Assembly: GCA_946413655.1 (NCBI GenBank) | Contig: CAMKLO010000010.1 | Coordinates: 1-64,000 of the forward strand | Length of the DNA: 64,000 nt | Reading direction: 5' to 3' | DNA from: an uncultured Fibrobacter sp. | GTDB taxonomy: Bacteria > Fibrobacterota > Fibrobacteria > Fibrobacterales > Fibrobacteraceae | Shown here: piece by piece, positions 32,713 through 41,358 of the stretch | Layout: each line of letters starts with the position of its first letter | How positions within the stretch are numbered: the stretch's first letter is position 1 | Made by a program: the position numbers and the translations under genes | The notes under the pieces: generated by a model | Database searches by the model: none | What the model was told of the DNA's origin: nothing | The model's input: only the letters and a program-made list of their open reading frames with translations

Positions 32713-33290
32713 TAGTAGGCAGTTCACCGAGCCTGCCCCGGACTTGTTCCGGGGTCATCCTGAAGCCTGTAGGGCTGATATAGAATTGTTGGCATTTTAA
32801 TGCCTTACAATTCTTAGGTTCGAAGGAGCAGGATCCAGTGAAGGTCTGGGCTATGGGGTATGGGCACGGGCCTTACGGCCCTTTGAGGTATGAGGAATGG
32901 GGTTTAGTTGGTAGAACTTAGTAGGAAGTAGGCGGTAGGAAGTAGACTGTTGACTGTGGATTGTGGACTGTTTGCAGTGGGCGGTAAATTGAATACGTCA
33001 TGCTGAGCCCTATAAAAATGCGAAGCCATTTTGCCTTTAGCCCCGGCCGGAACCTGCCCCGGACTTGTTCCGGGGAGCCGGGGGAAGCATCCAGTTAAAT
33101 TTCAAGATTTCATGCAACTAAACACGTCGTTTTCAACTTTTTGTAGCATATCACGCATCAAAAGAAGCGAATATCCGGCCAATTTTATTTAATTTATCCA
33201 AAGCCCATGCTACAAAAAACATCATTTCTGATTTTCAGTAGCGCATTTTTGCAAAAACGAACTAGTACACGTCCATTTTAACACAACGGC
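32713..33290. other. 578-nt intergenic region with dispersed repeats
   Basis: No gene was found. It contains two copies of a palindromic repeat (see separate entry) and a low-complexity stretch of AGTAGG/ACTGTGG units at 32911-32985. GGGGTATGGGCA also occurs near 32853, a string that recurs at 41248. It looks like a collection site for decaying repeats. Confidence 0.6.
32732..33075. repeat. two copies of palindromic repeat CCTGCCCCGGACTTGTTCC + GGGG
   Basis: The same 23-nt sequence is at 32732-32754 and 33053-33075. Its CCCCGGA and TCCGGGG arms form a 7-bp stem with a 5-nt loop. It is followed by GTCATCCTGAAG in the first copy and by AGCCGGGGG in the second, so it is mobile or scattered rather than a simple tandem repeat. 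Confidence 0.65.
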
Positions 33291-34115
33291 TCAATCCCGA
33301 CGTATCGTCGGCACACTCGCCAGCAATTTTTCCGTGTACTCGTTCTGTGGGTTCGTGAGGACTTCATCGGCAGGACCGTGTTCCACGACATGACCAAAGT
33401 ACATCACAAGAACATCGTCGCTCAACGCGCGAACCACCTGCATATCGTGACTAATAAACAAAATGCTCAAACCCAAATCACGGCGTAGGTCGTCGAGCAA
33501 GTGCAAAATCTGAGCCTGCACGGACACATCCAAAGCGCTCGTCACTTCGTCACAGAGCAGCACCTTCGGGCGAACCATCAAGCTACGCGCAATGCAAAGG
33601 CGCTGACGCTGACCGCCCGAGAATTCATGCGGGAACTTGTCCATGGCACCCGCCGGCAGCGAAACTCGGTCCAAGAGTTCCCTCGCCCGCTTGCAGGATT
33701 CGTCAAACGAAAACCCTCGGGCAATAACGGGAGCCGTCAATATTTCCGTCACCGTCTGGCGCGGGTTCAGGCTGCTGAACGGGTCCTGAAAAATCATCTG
33801 CACCAAGTCCGAAACGCGAACGGATTTCTTGGGCGAATCCACCTTGCCATCCTTCACCGCCATTCCAAACAAACTAAAACTCCCCTTCGCAATAGGAACA
33901 AGCCCGACCAAGGACTTCACAAGCGTCGATTTTCCACAGCCGGACTCCCCCACAATCGAAAGGATCTTACCCTGCGAAAGCGTAAACGAGACATCGTCAA
34001 CAGCCGTAAAATAGTCCTTAACCTTGCTAAAAACGCCACCGCGAATCGGGAACCGGACCGTCAGTCCGTTCACTTCGAGAGCAGGGACCATACTATCAAA
34101 ATTTTCGGAACCCAT
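33291..34115 (-). CDS. OppF/DppF-type oligopeptide ABC transporter ATPase
   Basis: The start at ATG 34115 shares its A with the xseB stop (TGATG). The roughly 274-residue ATPase has Walker A GESGCGKST, Q-loop MIFQDPFSSLNPR, signature FSGGQRQRLCIARSL, Walker B VLLCDEVTSALDVS, and the family ending VVEHGPADEVLTNPQNEYT. It would energise uptake of peptides or similar solutes. Permease and binding-protein genes are not next to it. Intact. Confidence 0.85.
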   Translation of the reverse strand: MGSENFDSMVPALEVNGLTVRFPIRGGVFSKVKDYFTAVDDVSFTLSQGKILSIVGESGCGKSTLVKSLVGLVPIAKGSFSLFGMAVKDGKVDSPKKSVRVSDLVQMIFQDPFSSLNPRQTVTEILTAPVIARGFSFDESCKRARELLDRVSLPAGAMDKFPHEFSGGQRQRLCIARSLMVRPKVLLCDEVTSALDVSVQAQILHLLDDLRRDLGLSILFISHDMQVVRALSDDVLVMYFGHVVEHGPADEVLTNPQNEYTEKLLASVPTIRRD

Positions 34116-34315
34116 CAAGCATCCAACTCAGCAAGAGCGTCCTGAACGTTCTTTTCTGTCGCCACCAAAATCTGGCGGCACTTACGCAAAAGTTGCGTAG
34201 CCTCTTGAACCTCCAGAGCAAGTTCATCGATTTCCATCTCGGAATTGTCGATTTTCGAAAGAATCTCTTCCAAACGGTTCATTGCGTTTTTATATTCAAA
34301 ATTTTGCGCACTCAT
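34115..34315 (-). CDS. xseB: exodeoxyribonuclease VII small subunit
   Basis: The 66-residue protein matches XseB: FEYKNAMNRLEEILSKIDNS, EMEIDELALEVQEATQLLRK, then CRQILVATEKNVQ. This is the family's normal length and two-helix form. It binds the large subunit XseA to make exonuclease VII; xseA is not adjacent. A CTATATTC box lies 6 nt before the ATG with no Shine-Dalgarno. It is coupled to the downstream ABC ATPase. Confidence 0.9.
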   Translation of the reverse strand: MSAQNFEYKNAMNRLEEILSKIDNSEMEIDELALEVQEATQLLRKCRQILVATEKNVQDALAELDA

Positions 34316-34321
34316 ATCGAC

Positions 34322-34329
34322 GAATATAG
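34322..34329 (-). promoter_or_regulatory. -10-like box 6 nt before xseB
   Basis: On the minus strand CTATATTC is followed by GTCGAT and ATG. It lies in the 29-nt gap to the divergent 34345 gene, so both promoters are packed into this space. Confidence 0.45.
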
Positions 34330-34344
34330 TTAGATTTAAATCAA

Positions 34345-35052
34345 ATGAATTTATTCAATCGCCCTATTTTACCGTTTTTAGTGTTCGCCACTTTTTTTGC
34401 ACTGCATCTAGTCGGTTGCCTCGATGTACCCGACTATCCGCACGAATTGCAACCCGTTGAGTCCATCACCGTCATGGTCCAGCAAAAGAAGGCCCCTTAT
34501 TCGACCTTACTCAAAGTCAACCCATCTGATTCGGCGACAATCACAGCAAAAGCCATTCCCGAAGAAAATCAAGACGACCTGACCTTCAAGTGGTTTTTTG
34601 TCAGCGAAAGCAAAGACAGTTTGCTCAAGCAAGGCGATCATTACTCCTTCTACCCGAATACGCTCAACGAAACGATTCCAAACAAACTTATAGTCTTGGA
34701 TAAAGAAGGGAATCAACAAGTTCTCGAATTCACAGTCGTCATCAATACGCCTCCTGTACTTTCGGATTCGACAGTCCCAGCAAGCGGGGACACGCTCTAC
34801 GGCTCGCAATTTTCGGCATTCCGTTTTTCGTGGAGCAGCATGGACTTGGATTTATATAGCGGAGACACGCTTTTCCATATTCTAGAAATCGACGGAAAGC
34901 AATATGATGTAGGGACGCTCCTCGAAGTCAAACAATCGGGGTTCAAAGCGGGCAAACACAAATTCCGCATCATCGTCCGCGATCTCTATGGCGATACAGA
35001 TACTCTTTCGTACAAGGACTTCTATGTCGTTGACACATTGGAGGCCAAATGA
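34345..35052 (+). CDS. lipoprotein 1 of a five-gene envelope operon
   Basis: The 235-residue lipoprotein has signal LVFATFFALHLVGC. A PKD/Ig-like domain follows (LTFKWFFVSESKDS ... LEFTVVINTPPVL), then a second beta domain ending LYGDTDTLSYKDFYVVD. The same plan, with a D-x-x-G-D strand and VNTP/ADNP turn, recurs in the next two proteins, so the three are diverged paralogues. Its stop overlaps the next start (ATGA). No Shine-Dalgarno precedes the ATG. Function unknown; an outer-membrane binding complex is one possibility. Confidence 0.75.
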   Translation: MNLFNRPILPFLVFATFFALHLVGCLDVPDYPHELQPVESITVMVQQKKAPYSTLLKVNPSDSATITAKAIPEENQDDLTFKWFFVSESKDSLLKQGDHYSFYPNTLNETIPNKLIVLDKEGNQQVLEFTVVINTPPVLSDSTVPASGDTLYGSQFSAFRFSWSSMDLDLYSGDTLFHILEIDGKQYDVGTLLEVKQSGFKAGKHKFRIIVRDLYGDTDTLSYKDFYVVDTLEAK

Positions 35053-36620
35053 AATTTGCAAGAATCTATTTCCTTGTAGCGATAGTCTGGCTCTTCCAGT
35101 CTTGCTTTGATTCCGACGAGCACATTTTTGACGAAGCCGACGCCACAGACATAAGCATCGATGCGACTTTGGCAAGGTCAGCATCCCCTGTTACAGAAAG
35201 CGTCAAGGCAGATACATTCAACATCAACGACACAATCTATTTCCAGACATCGGTTGTACCCAACAAAGTCGTCCGAGTCCAAGATTATCATTGGCTCATG
35301 AACGGACAATACTGTTCATCGGAATACAACTTCAAAAAACAAATCGAAGTTCCCGGCTACTACAAATTCACATTTGTCCTTAAAGACTACTTTGGCGACA
35401 TGCACTACGATTCCCTTGAGGTGTGGGTCGCAGACAATCCCATCCTAAACGACACTTTGTTCATCCCGGCAACAGGAACACAGACCATAGACCCCTACGA
35501 GAGCATCTACTTCTCTTGGAAAGCTTCAACCAAAGGGATCCGTCTCGCCCATCATTTCCGTTTTACACTGAGCGAAGAAGAATTTGCAAATTCAGAAACC
35601 AACTTTAAAGACATTGACACAATCTTGGACGAGCCGCACTTTGTATTCCACAATGAATTGAACCCATTAAAAAAATACAACTGGACAGTCCAAGCCTTTA
35701 ACGAATACAATTTTGCATCTAGCGAAAAAATCGAGAGTTTCTTTTTCACCAAGGGGCTCGATGGCGAAGGATCACTACAGGCAACCATTAAAACGAGTGT
35801 GCAATCATCTATCCCCGTACATTTATCGCTCACAGACAAAACAAACGAAAACAAAGTGTTCAATTACGAGTTTTCAATCTCGCAATCCAAAAACAAAATA
35901 TCGGTAGGCGCCGTCCCAAAAGGATCATACAAACTAGAATTAAGTTCCAATTATTCCGATTTCGGAACAACAAAAAAAGACGTCACCATTCACGAAGGGC
36001 TCGTTACAACATTAGACAACATCAAGCTTGTCGATTCCATAGCGCCATCAATTACATCCGTTTTGAATCTCGACACACTTGATTTTTCCGACACCCTGCA
36101 CTTTGTCATAAAAGATGAAGGAGGTCCAATAAACTCGCAAAACATAGCTGTCAATTTGGAATCCGACATTATTACAGATCGATTCTACAAGGATAGCATT
36201 CTAACAGTAATCCTCAAAGAAACTGATAAAAGTTGGACTTACCGAATCCTCACAATTTCTGTTATTGACGGAAGCAACAACAACAAAACAAAATCTTTCT
36301 ACATCACTCCAAGTTCGCTATGGTTTACTACGAACGACGACACAATCATTGAAAGCGACGAATCTATCGTGCTATTCATCAATGACATAAACCCATTCGG
36401 TTTCAAAGTAGCAGCACTTCAATTATTTAATGTCACCAAGAACGAAGACATTATAACAGTTTCAAATATTGACAACAATTCTCTTCACGCAGAACTAGGA
36501 GCCGATTTATTCGATAAAGAACAAATTATACGATCTACAGTCATTTACACGAACGGCATAACGCAAAACAAATATTGGAAACTGACTGTTAGAAAAGCCG
36601 AGACGAAGGAGGAGGACTAA
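35049..36620 (+). CDS. lipoprotein 2 of the envelope operon, multi-domain
   Basis: A 523-residue lipoprotein (signal ends IVWLFQSC). Domains are an N-terminal PKD-like part (DYHWLMNGQYCSSEYNFKKQ ... DYFGDMHYDSLEVWVAD), a fibronectin-like part (LNPLKKYNWTVQAFNEYNFA), a carboxypeptidase-regulatory-like part (VPKGSYKLELSSNYSDFGTT), and further beta domains to the end. Codon use is AT-richer in the second half. It overlaps both neighbours (ATGA and a shared base), so the operon is tightly coupled. The structure suggests a rod-like surface protein. Confidence 0.75.
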   Translation: MKFARIYFLVAIVWLFQSCFDSDEHIFDEADATDISIDATLARSASPVTESVKADTFNINDTIYFQTSVVPNKVVRVQDYHWLMNGQYCSSEYNFKKQIEVPGYYKFTFVLKDYFGDMHYDSLEVWVADNPILNDTLFIPATGTQTIDPYESIYFSWKASTKGIRLAHHFRFTLSEEEFANSETNFKDIDTILDEPHFVFHNELNPLKKYNWTVQAFNEYNFASSEKIESFFFTKGLDGEGSLQATIKTSVQSSIPVHLSLTDKTNENKVFNYEFSISQSKNKISVGAVPKGSYKLELSSNYSDFGTTKKDVTIHEGLVTTLDNIKLVDSIAPSITSVLNLDTLDFSDTLHFVIKDEGGPINSQNIAVNLESDIITDRFYKDSILTVILKETDKSWTYRILTISVIDGSNNNKTKSFYITPSSLWFTTNDDTIIESDESIVLFINDINPFGFKVAALQLFNVTKNEDIITVSNIDNNSLHAELGADLFDKEQIIRSTVIYTNGITQNKYWKLTVRKAETKEED

Positions 36621-38008
36621 TGAATTACAAATTCCATTCCTTTCCGATAATTTTCTCGGCAATTATTGCGCATTTGCTGATTTCATGTTCCGATTCCGAA
36701 ATCCATTCTTCGGACGTTCCCGAAATCACGCAATCTATTTTCGTCGTACCAGAAAGCTATATTGGCGATCCATACAACCGTTACGCACCTTCTGACGAAT
36801 TCTACGTTGACATCAATGAGAAAATTCGTTTTTGCGGTATTTACTCCGTTAACGGAGAATTTGTACCTAGTGACCAATCAATAATGTATTACAATACACA
36901 CAAATGGACAGTTGACAACCACGAAGCAGGAACATCATCCTTGTATTACAAATTCGATAAAGCGGGCGTCCACAAAGTTTCATTTGAAACAATAGACCAT
37001 CTCGGCGACACGCTACTTTCGCGTGCAACTGTTTATGTCAATACACCGACGACCATTTCGTTGCAATCTCCTCCCAACAGATACAACTTGGTCAATGGAG
37101 ACAATCCTAACGGGCTCGAATTATCCTGGAAAGTGTTCGGCATCGATCCGTGGGAATCATCCATTTGCGTCATCTATGCGAGCTACTACCGAGACGAAAT
37201 TTGGGATTCTCCTCTAGGAGAAACCGAATGCTCGCAAAGCGTAGATTTGATGGGCAGACTCAAAAAAGACATCAATGAAAATGGAGACCCCATCAATCAT
37301 GTCATTGACAACTCCACTATTTACTGGGGAGTCCGGGTACTTACCAAAAACAGCAGGGGCAACATTGAACAAGCATATAGTGATGTTTTCAGTTTTTCAA
37401 CAAAGCTTGATAACAAAGGCAAGGCCATCATAGAGGTACCTGTCGCTTGTATGTACAGTCAGTATCCCGAAAAGTCCAAGTTAAAAGGAGCGTTCATTTC
37501 TAAAGCCGGCGATACCCTTTCCAGATTTTCCGACATCAGCGTAAACTCGACTATCAAAAAAACATTGCCCCCGCAATCCAACGTTAAAATAGTCGTCTGC
37601 GACAGCATCCGTACGGAATATGGTTGCAGTTCCATGACTATAGATTTGGCGCCAGGTACAAAGACATTAACAGACACGCTGTTCCTGCAGGACAAAGTAA
37701 AACCCAACATGACTCCCGCTTCAACAGAAACTTCATCCTCATCACCAATAAAGTTCTTTATTCTCGATAATGGTTCAGGCGTCAACGCATCAAGAATCAC
37801 AACCATCATGAACAACGATACTCTTAAAACCGTTTTTGACGACTACACGTTGAGCATTCCAAACAAATGCAAAAAAGAATGTAAACTTGTTATCAAAGCC
37901 GAAGATTACGCCCAAAACAAGGCTCCCGAAGTCTATTGGAAGATTTCAACCGTAAAATCAGTAACGACTGTCACGGGTCCCTATTCAGAAACGGAGTACG
38001 ACAAATGA
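36620..38008 (+). CDS. lipoprotein 3 of the envelope operon, multi-domain
   Basis: A 462-residue lipoprotein (signal ends AHLLISC). It follows the plan of lipoprotein 2: PKD-like part (HKWTVDNHEAGTSSLYYKFD ... DHLGDTLLSRATVYVNTP), fibronectin-like part (NSTIYWGVRVLTKNSRGNIE), then a regulatory-like beta domain, and a domain with SSSSPIKFFILDNGSGVNAS. Several extra cysteines (KCKKECKL and others) may form disulfides. The start shares a base with the previous stop, and the end overlaps the next start. Confidence 0.75.
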   Translation: MNYKFHSFPIIFSAIIAHLLISCSDSEIHSSDVPEITQSIFVVPESYIGDPYNRYAPSDEFYVDINEKIRFCGIYSVNGEFVPSDQSIMYYNTHKWTVDNHEAGTSSLYYKFDKAGVHKVSFETIDHLGDTLLSRATVYVNTPTTISLQSPPNRYNLVNGDNPNGLELSWKVFGIDPWESSICVIYASYYRDEIWDSPLGETECSQSVDLMGRLKKDINENGDPINHVIDNSTIYWGVRVLTKNSRGNIEQAYSDVFSFSTKLDNKGKAIIEVPVACMYSQYPEKSKLKGAFISKAGDTLSRFSDISVNSTIKKTLPPQSNVKIVVCDSIRTEYGCSSMTIDLAPGTKTLTDTLFLQDKVKPNMTPASTETSSSSPIKFFILDNGSGVNASRITTIMNNDTLKTVFDDYTLSIPNKCKKECKLVIKAEDYAQNKAPEVYWKISTVKSVTTVTGPYSETEYDK

Positions 38009-38646
38009 GCTGTCTTAAATGCACCTCCTTCTTTTTTGTACTTCTGTTCGTACTTTGCGCAAATCTTTTCGCTCAGCCAAAGACAAATGTACGCTACTTA
38101 CAAGTTTCAACAAATCCATCTACTGTAGATCTCTATACCGGAGACACACCACCTGATTTTTCAAAGAATCCCGCATACACATCTCCGGCATTCATCCCTA
38201 TTCCTGACAGGGCAGAAAGCATTACAGTTTCATTTTTTCACCCCGATTACGCGGACACGACGATAAACATCACCTTGTCTGAAAGTGATACATCCTTTAT
38301 TATTGTAGCCCTTCGCCAAACCTACGATGACGATATTCTTGCCGATCATCAGGACATGCTAAAGCATCGCAGCAGGCGCAATCTCGGGCAAGCCCTCCAA
38401 TGGTTCTCTATTGCGCCATTCGTGATTAGCGGTATTTCGGCCATTGTCACGTTATACGACATAGGCAAAGCGAACGACCACAAAAAAGCGATGGAAAACA
38501 CACGCTTTATGAATGAAAAATACGATGTCCACATGCAGGAATTCAAGGATTACAGGAAGAGTGCCAAGACATCGAAAACAGTTTCCAAAGTTTTTTTCGG
38601 AACCGGTTTAGTGTTCCTTGCCGCAGGATTTGCCCTTTCATTTTAG
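38005..38646 (+). CDS. PEGA-like membrane protein of the envelope operon
   Basis: Start at ATG 38005 (ATGA overlap with lipoprotein 3) gives a 213-residue protein with a signal peptide (SFFFVLLFVLCANLFA). A PEGA-like beta domain follows (VRYLQVSTNPSTVDLYTGDT ... VSFFHPDYADTTINITLSE), then a helical region with two membrane segments: near 130-152 (FSIAPFVISGISAIVTLY) and at the C-terminus (VFFGTGLVFLAAGFALSF). PEGA domains bind surface or wall components. The C-terminal half resembles the end of the next protein. Confidence 0.7.
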   Translation: MSCLKCTSFFFVLLFVLCANLFAQPKTNVRYLQVSTNPSTVDLYTGDTPPDFSKNPAYTSPAFIPIPDRAESITVSFFHPDYADTTINITLSESDTSFIIVALRQTYDDDILADHQDMLKHRSRRNLGQALQWFSIAPFVISGISAIVTLYDIGKANDHKKAMENTRFMNEKYDVHMQEFKDYRKSAKTSKTVSKVFFGTGLVFLAAGFALSF

Positions 38647-38653
38647 GTAGATT

Positions 38654-40360
38654 ATGAAAAAGATTTTCTCAATTCTAGCAATCGCCTTAGTCTCTGCCTT
38701 CGCTGAGCCCGAAGGAAAACTCGTTGACGTTGAGCTCCTCTCGGGAACACAACAACGTGCAAAGCTCATGGGCATCGAAAACGATACCGTGAGCCTCGGT
38801 GGCTACATTCAGAATAAGTTTACAATCGTAAAAATTGCCAAGAAGCAATTCAAAAGAATTGTAGATGAACAGGGCAACGATTTGTTGAATGCAGATAACG
38901 CACAAGGCAGCACGGCTAAAAAAGAACCCGCCGCCAAAGAACCTATTGCAGTCAAAGACTCCGTCAAGACAGCAACGAGTTCAAGCGCAACCACCACAAG
39001 CTCCGCATTTCAGGAACCAACTACAAAACCGGTACCAAGTTCTAGTTCCGTTGTTTCCAAAGAACCCAGTTCCAGTTCGATCATCAAAAGTTCTTCATCG
39101 ATTGCTAGTTCTTCTGCCGTTTCAAGTTCGTCGAGCGTCAGTTCCTCAAGCGAAATTGCAGTCGTGAAGCGTGAAAACAAAACAGTTCTTGTCGCCTACG
39201 ACGCCAACAATGTCGAAAAATCCTTTGCAGATCAATTTACTGCACTTACCGCACGCCTTTTATTCGAATCTGGAGAAAAGCCTCAAATCATCCGCAAGAC
39301 CGACATACAAAACTGCAACGACAACGTCTGCATTCAAAGTGAACTCGCCGCCCACGGTTTCAACTCCATCTACTTCGGCGACATCACCCCCGTCATCGGA
39401 ACAGACAGTCTCCGTTTAAACCTAACACACGTTTTTTATGAAGATACACTCCCGACACTGCACCGCGCAACGCTCACAATTTCTGAAGAGAAAGCTCTCA
39501 GCGATGCCATTACTAATAACAAACTAAAAAATCAATTATTGAATGCCCAAGGTAAAGACATCGTCAAATTGAAAAAAGACCGCGCCTACATCCACATCGA
39601 CACCGATCCCGACGGAGCAACGATTTCACGCACCAACAAAGACGCCATTTGCAAATCGCCCTGCACATTTATCACCACAGACACATCCAAATTCACAGTC
39701 CACGCCTACTGGAACGTCGAAAGGCACCTCTGGGGTGCAAGCACAAGCGTTGTCCCGCTCATTGGCGACACGACGCACATTTCGCTAAAGCTCAAACGCG
39801 TTACGCCAGAAATCCGCATCCAGACATTCCCCGAAGGAGCAAACGTCTATAAAGCAGAAAAGCCCATCACCAAGCGCACCAAGGCCATTGCACAAACCCC
39901 TGAAAAAATACCGGTTTACGAAATGGGAATGGACAGTCTCGTCATCCGCAAGGCAGGTTACCGCGACACGCTAATCAGTTTCTTCGTCGCTCCCGTTCCG
40001 CAAATCGACTTGAGCATTGACCTGCAAAAACTCACCGACTTTGACGAAATCGAAAAACAGAACAAGTGGCTCCACGACAAGAAAATGCACACCCTCGGTG
40101 AAGCGTTTATCGGCGGATCCATCGGCACGGCGCTTATCGGCGGCCTGTTCATGTACCTTGCGCACTTGGACTACAGCGACGCTGACGACATCAAGAAAGA
40201 ACTCCGGATTCCCGGAGCCGTCAAAGGCGAGAACTACAAGAATAAAGTTGACAAGAACCACAAGCTAGTCAAGCAAGGTGACAACAAGGCCATCGCCGGA
40301 GGCATCCTGCTAGGGACCGCAGCGGCCCTCCTCGGCGTCGGCATCTACTTTGTATTCTAA
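38654..40360 (+). CDS. large PEGA-type membrane protein ending the envelope operon
   Basis: The 568-residue protein has a signal peptide, a small beta domain (KLVDVELLSGTQQRAKLMGI), and a Ser-rich linker (about 110-172). A central alpha/beta domain follows (KTVLVAYDANNVEKSFADQF ... GFNSIYFGDITPV), reminiscent of TolB-like N-terminal domains, then PEGA-like domains (YIHIDTDPDGATISR; EIRIQTFPEGANVYKA) and two C-terminal membrane helices (about 487-505, 545-566). This suggests a periplasmic sensor or anchor tied to the inner membrane. AGG precedes the ATG and a strong terminator follows. Confidence 0.75.
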   Translation: MKKIFSILAIALVSAFAEPEGKLVDVELLSGTQQRAKLMGIENDTVSLGGYIQNKFTIVKIAKKQFKRIVDEQGNDLLNADNAQGSTAKKEPAAKEPIAVKDSVKTATSSSATTTSSAFQEPTTKPVPSSSSVVSKEPSSSSIIKSSSSIASSSAVSSSSSVSSSSEIAVVKRENKTVLVAYDANNVEKSFADQFTALTARLLFESGEKPQIIRKTDIQNCNDNVCIQSELAAHGFNSIYFGDITPVIGTDSLRLNLTHVFYEDTLPTLHRATLTISEEKALSDAITNNKLKNQLLNAQGKDIVKLKKDRAYIHIDTDPDGATISRTNKDAICKSPCTFITTDTSKFTVHAYWNVERHLWGASTSVVPLIGDTTHISLKLKRVTPEIRIQTFPEGANVYKAEKPITKRTKAIAQTPEKIPVYEMGMDSLVIRKAGYRDTLISFFVAPVPQIDLSIDLQKLTDFDEIEKQNKWLHDKKMHTLGEAFIGGSIGTALIGGLFMYLAHLDYSDADDIKKELRIPGAVKGENYKNKVDKNHKLVKQGDNKAIAGGILLGTAAALLGVGIYFVF

Positions 40361-40397
40361 CATTTTTTGCAAATGGCATAATTCAAACATGTTTTTC

Positions 40398-40426
40398 ACC
40401 TCGGCTACTGTGCCGAGGTCTTTTTT
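40398..40426 (+). terminator. terminator of the envelope operon
   Basis: ACCTCGGC (40398-40405) and GCCGAGGT (40412-40419) with a 6-nt loop, then C and six T. Confidence 0.85.
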
Positions 40427-40460
40427 GTGGGAATCTTCCGGCGATACGCCAAATATTTTT

Positions 40461-40468
40461 CTAAATTG
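40461..40468 (+). promoter_or_regulatory. -10-like box 6 nt before the DedA gene
   Basis: ATTTTTCTAAATTG, CGTCCA, then ATG. The leader is nearly the same as that of the MlaE-type gene at 29306, and no Shine-Dalgarno is present. Confidence 0.45.
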
Positions 40469-40474
40469 CGTCCA

Positions 40475-41227
40475 ATGAAAAATTCAGTTCTAAAAACAAC
40501 AATCGCTTTAGCACTCCTCCTTACCGCATTTAATTTTGCCGCAGATTCGCTCTCTGTCGATGCCACCAACGCCGCAGGCGCAGTCGCCGACACCACAAAA
40601 TCGACAGGCATTTACAACCGCATTATTGACTGGTACAATGACAACCTGAATTACGGCACAATCACGCTTTTGATGGCCATCGAAAGTTCTTTCATCCCGT
40701 TCCCGTCGGAACTCGTCGTGCCGCCCGCCGCCTACAAAGCCTTGCAACCAGGTTCCGGCCTCAACATCGCACTCATCGTTTTCTTCGCAACAGTCGGCGC
40801 GCTCATCGGAGCATACGTCAACTACTTCCTCGCCAAGATTCTCGGTCGCCCGATTATCTACAAATTCGCGGACAGCCGCCTCGGGCACTTCTTGCTGCTC
40901 GACGTCCAGAAAGTCGAAAAGGCCGAAAACTACTTCCGCGAACACGGCGCCATTTCGACGTTCGTCGGCCGCCTCATCACCGTCATCCGCCAGCTGATTT
41001 CCATTCCGGCAGGCCTTGCGAAGATGAAGCTCGCCCCGTTCACGCTTTACACGTTCCTCGGCGCCGCCATCTGGAACTGCGTCTTGGCACTGCTCGGCTA
41101 CCTTGCCCACGGTCAAAAAGACATCATCGAAAAATACAATTCCGAACTCGCCATCGCGCTGCTCGGCTTCGGTGCGCTCTTCATCGGTTACATGGTGTGG
41201 AACGCAGTAAAGCCGAAGAAGAAGTAA
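40475..41227 (+). CDS. DedA/VTT-domain membrane protein
   Basis: ATG 40475 gives a 250-residue protein with a cleavable-looking N-terminus and then the DedA core: LLMAIESSFIPFPSELVVPP, GALIGAYVNYFLAKILGRP, EKAENYFREHGAISTFVGRL, and a membrane C-terminus. The pattern E-x-x-x-P-x-P-x-E and the F-x-x-x-G...R-x-x-P-x-x-R-like segment (GRLITVIRQLISIPAG) are family marks. DedA proteins are lipid or undecaprenyl-phosphate flippases/transporters. A longer N-terminus from 40427 is less likely. Monocistronic. Confidence 0.85.
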   Translation: MKNSVLKTTIALALLLTAFNFAADSLSVDATNAAGAVADTTKSTGIYNRIIDWYNDNLNYGTITLLMAIESSFIPFPSELVVPPAAYKALQPGSGLNIALIVFFATVGALIGAYVNYFLAKILGRPIIYKFADSRLGHFLLLDVQKVEKAENYFREHGAISTFVGRLITVIRQLISIPAGLAKMKLAPFTLYTFLGAAIWNCVLALLGYLAHGQKDIIEKYNSELAIALLGFGALFIGYMVWNAVKPKKK

Positions 41228-41358
41228 TTGCTATGGGCTCGGGGAATGGGGTATGGGCAATGCTCAAAGCGAAGCGTGCCTAGAGGCACAACGTGCCGAC
41301 CCCATAGCCAAAAGCGAGTTTACGGGCGAGCTGAGAGCAAAGCGACCACTCCGCCCCA

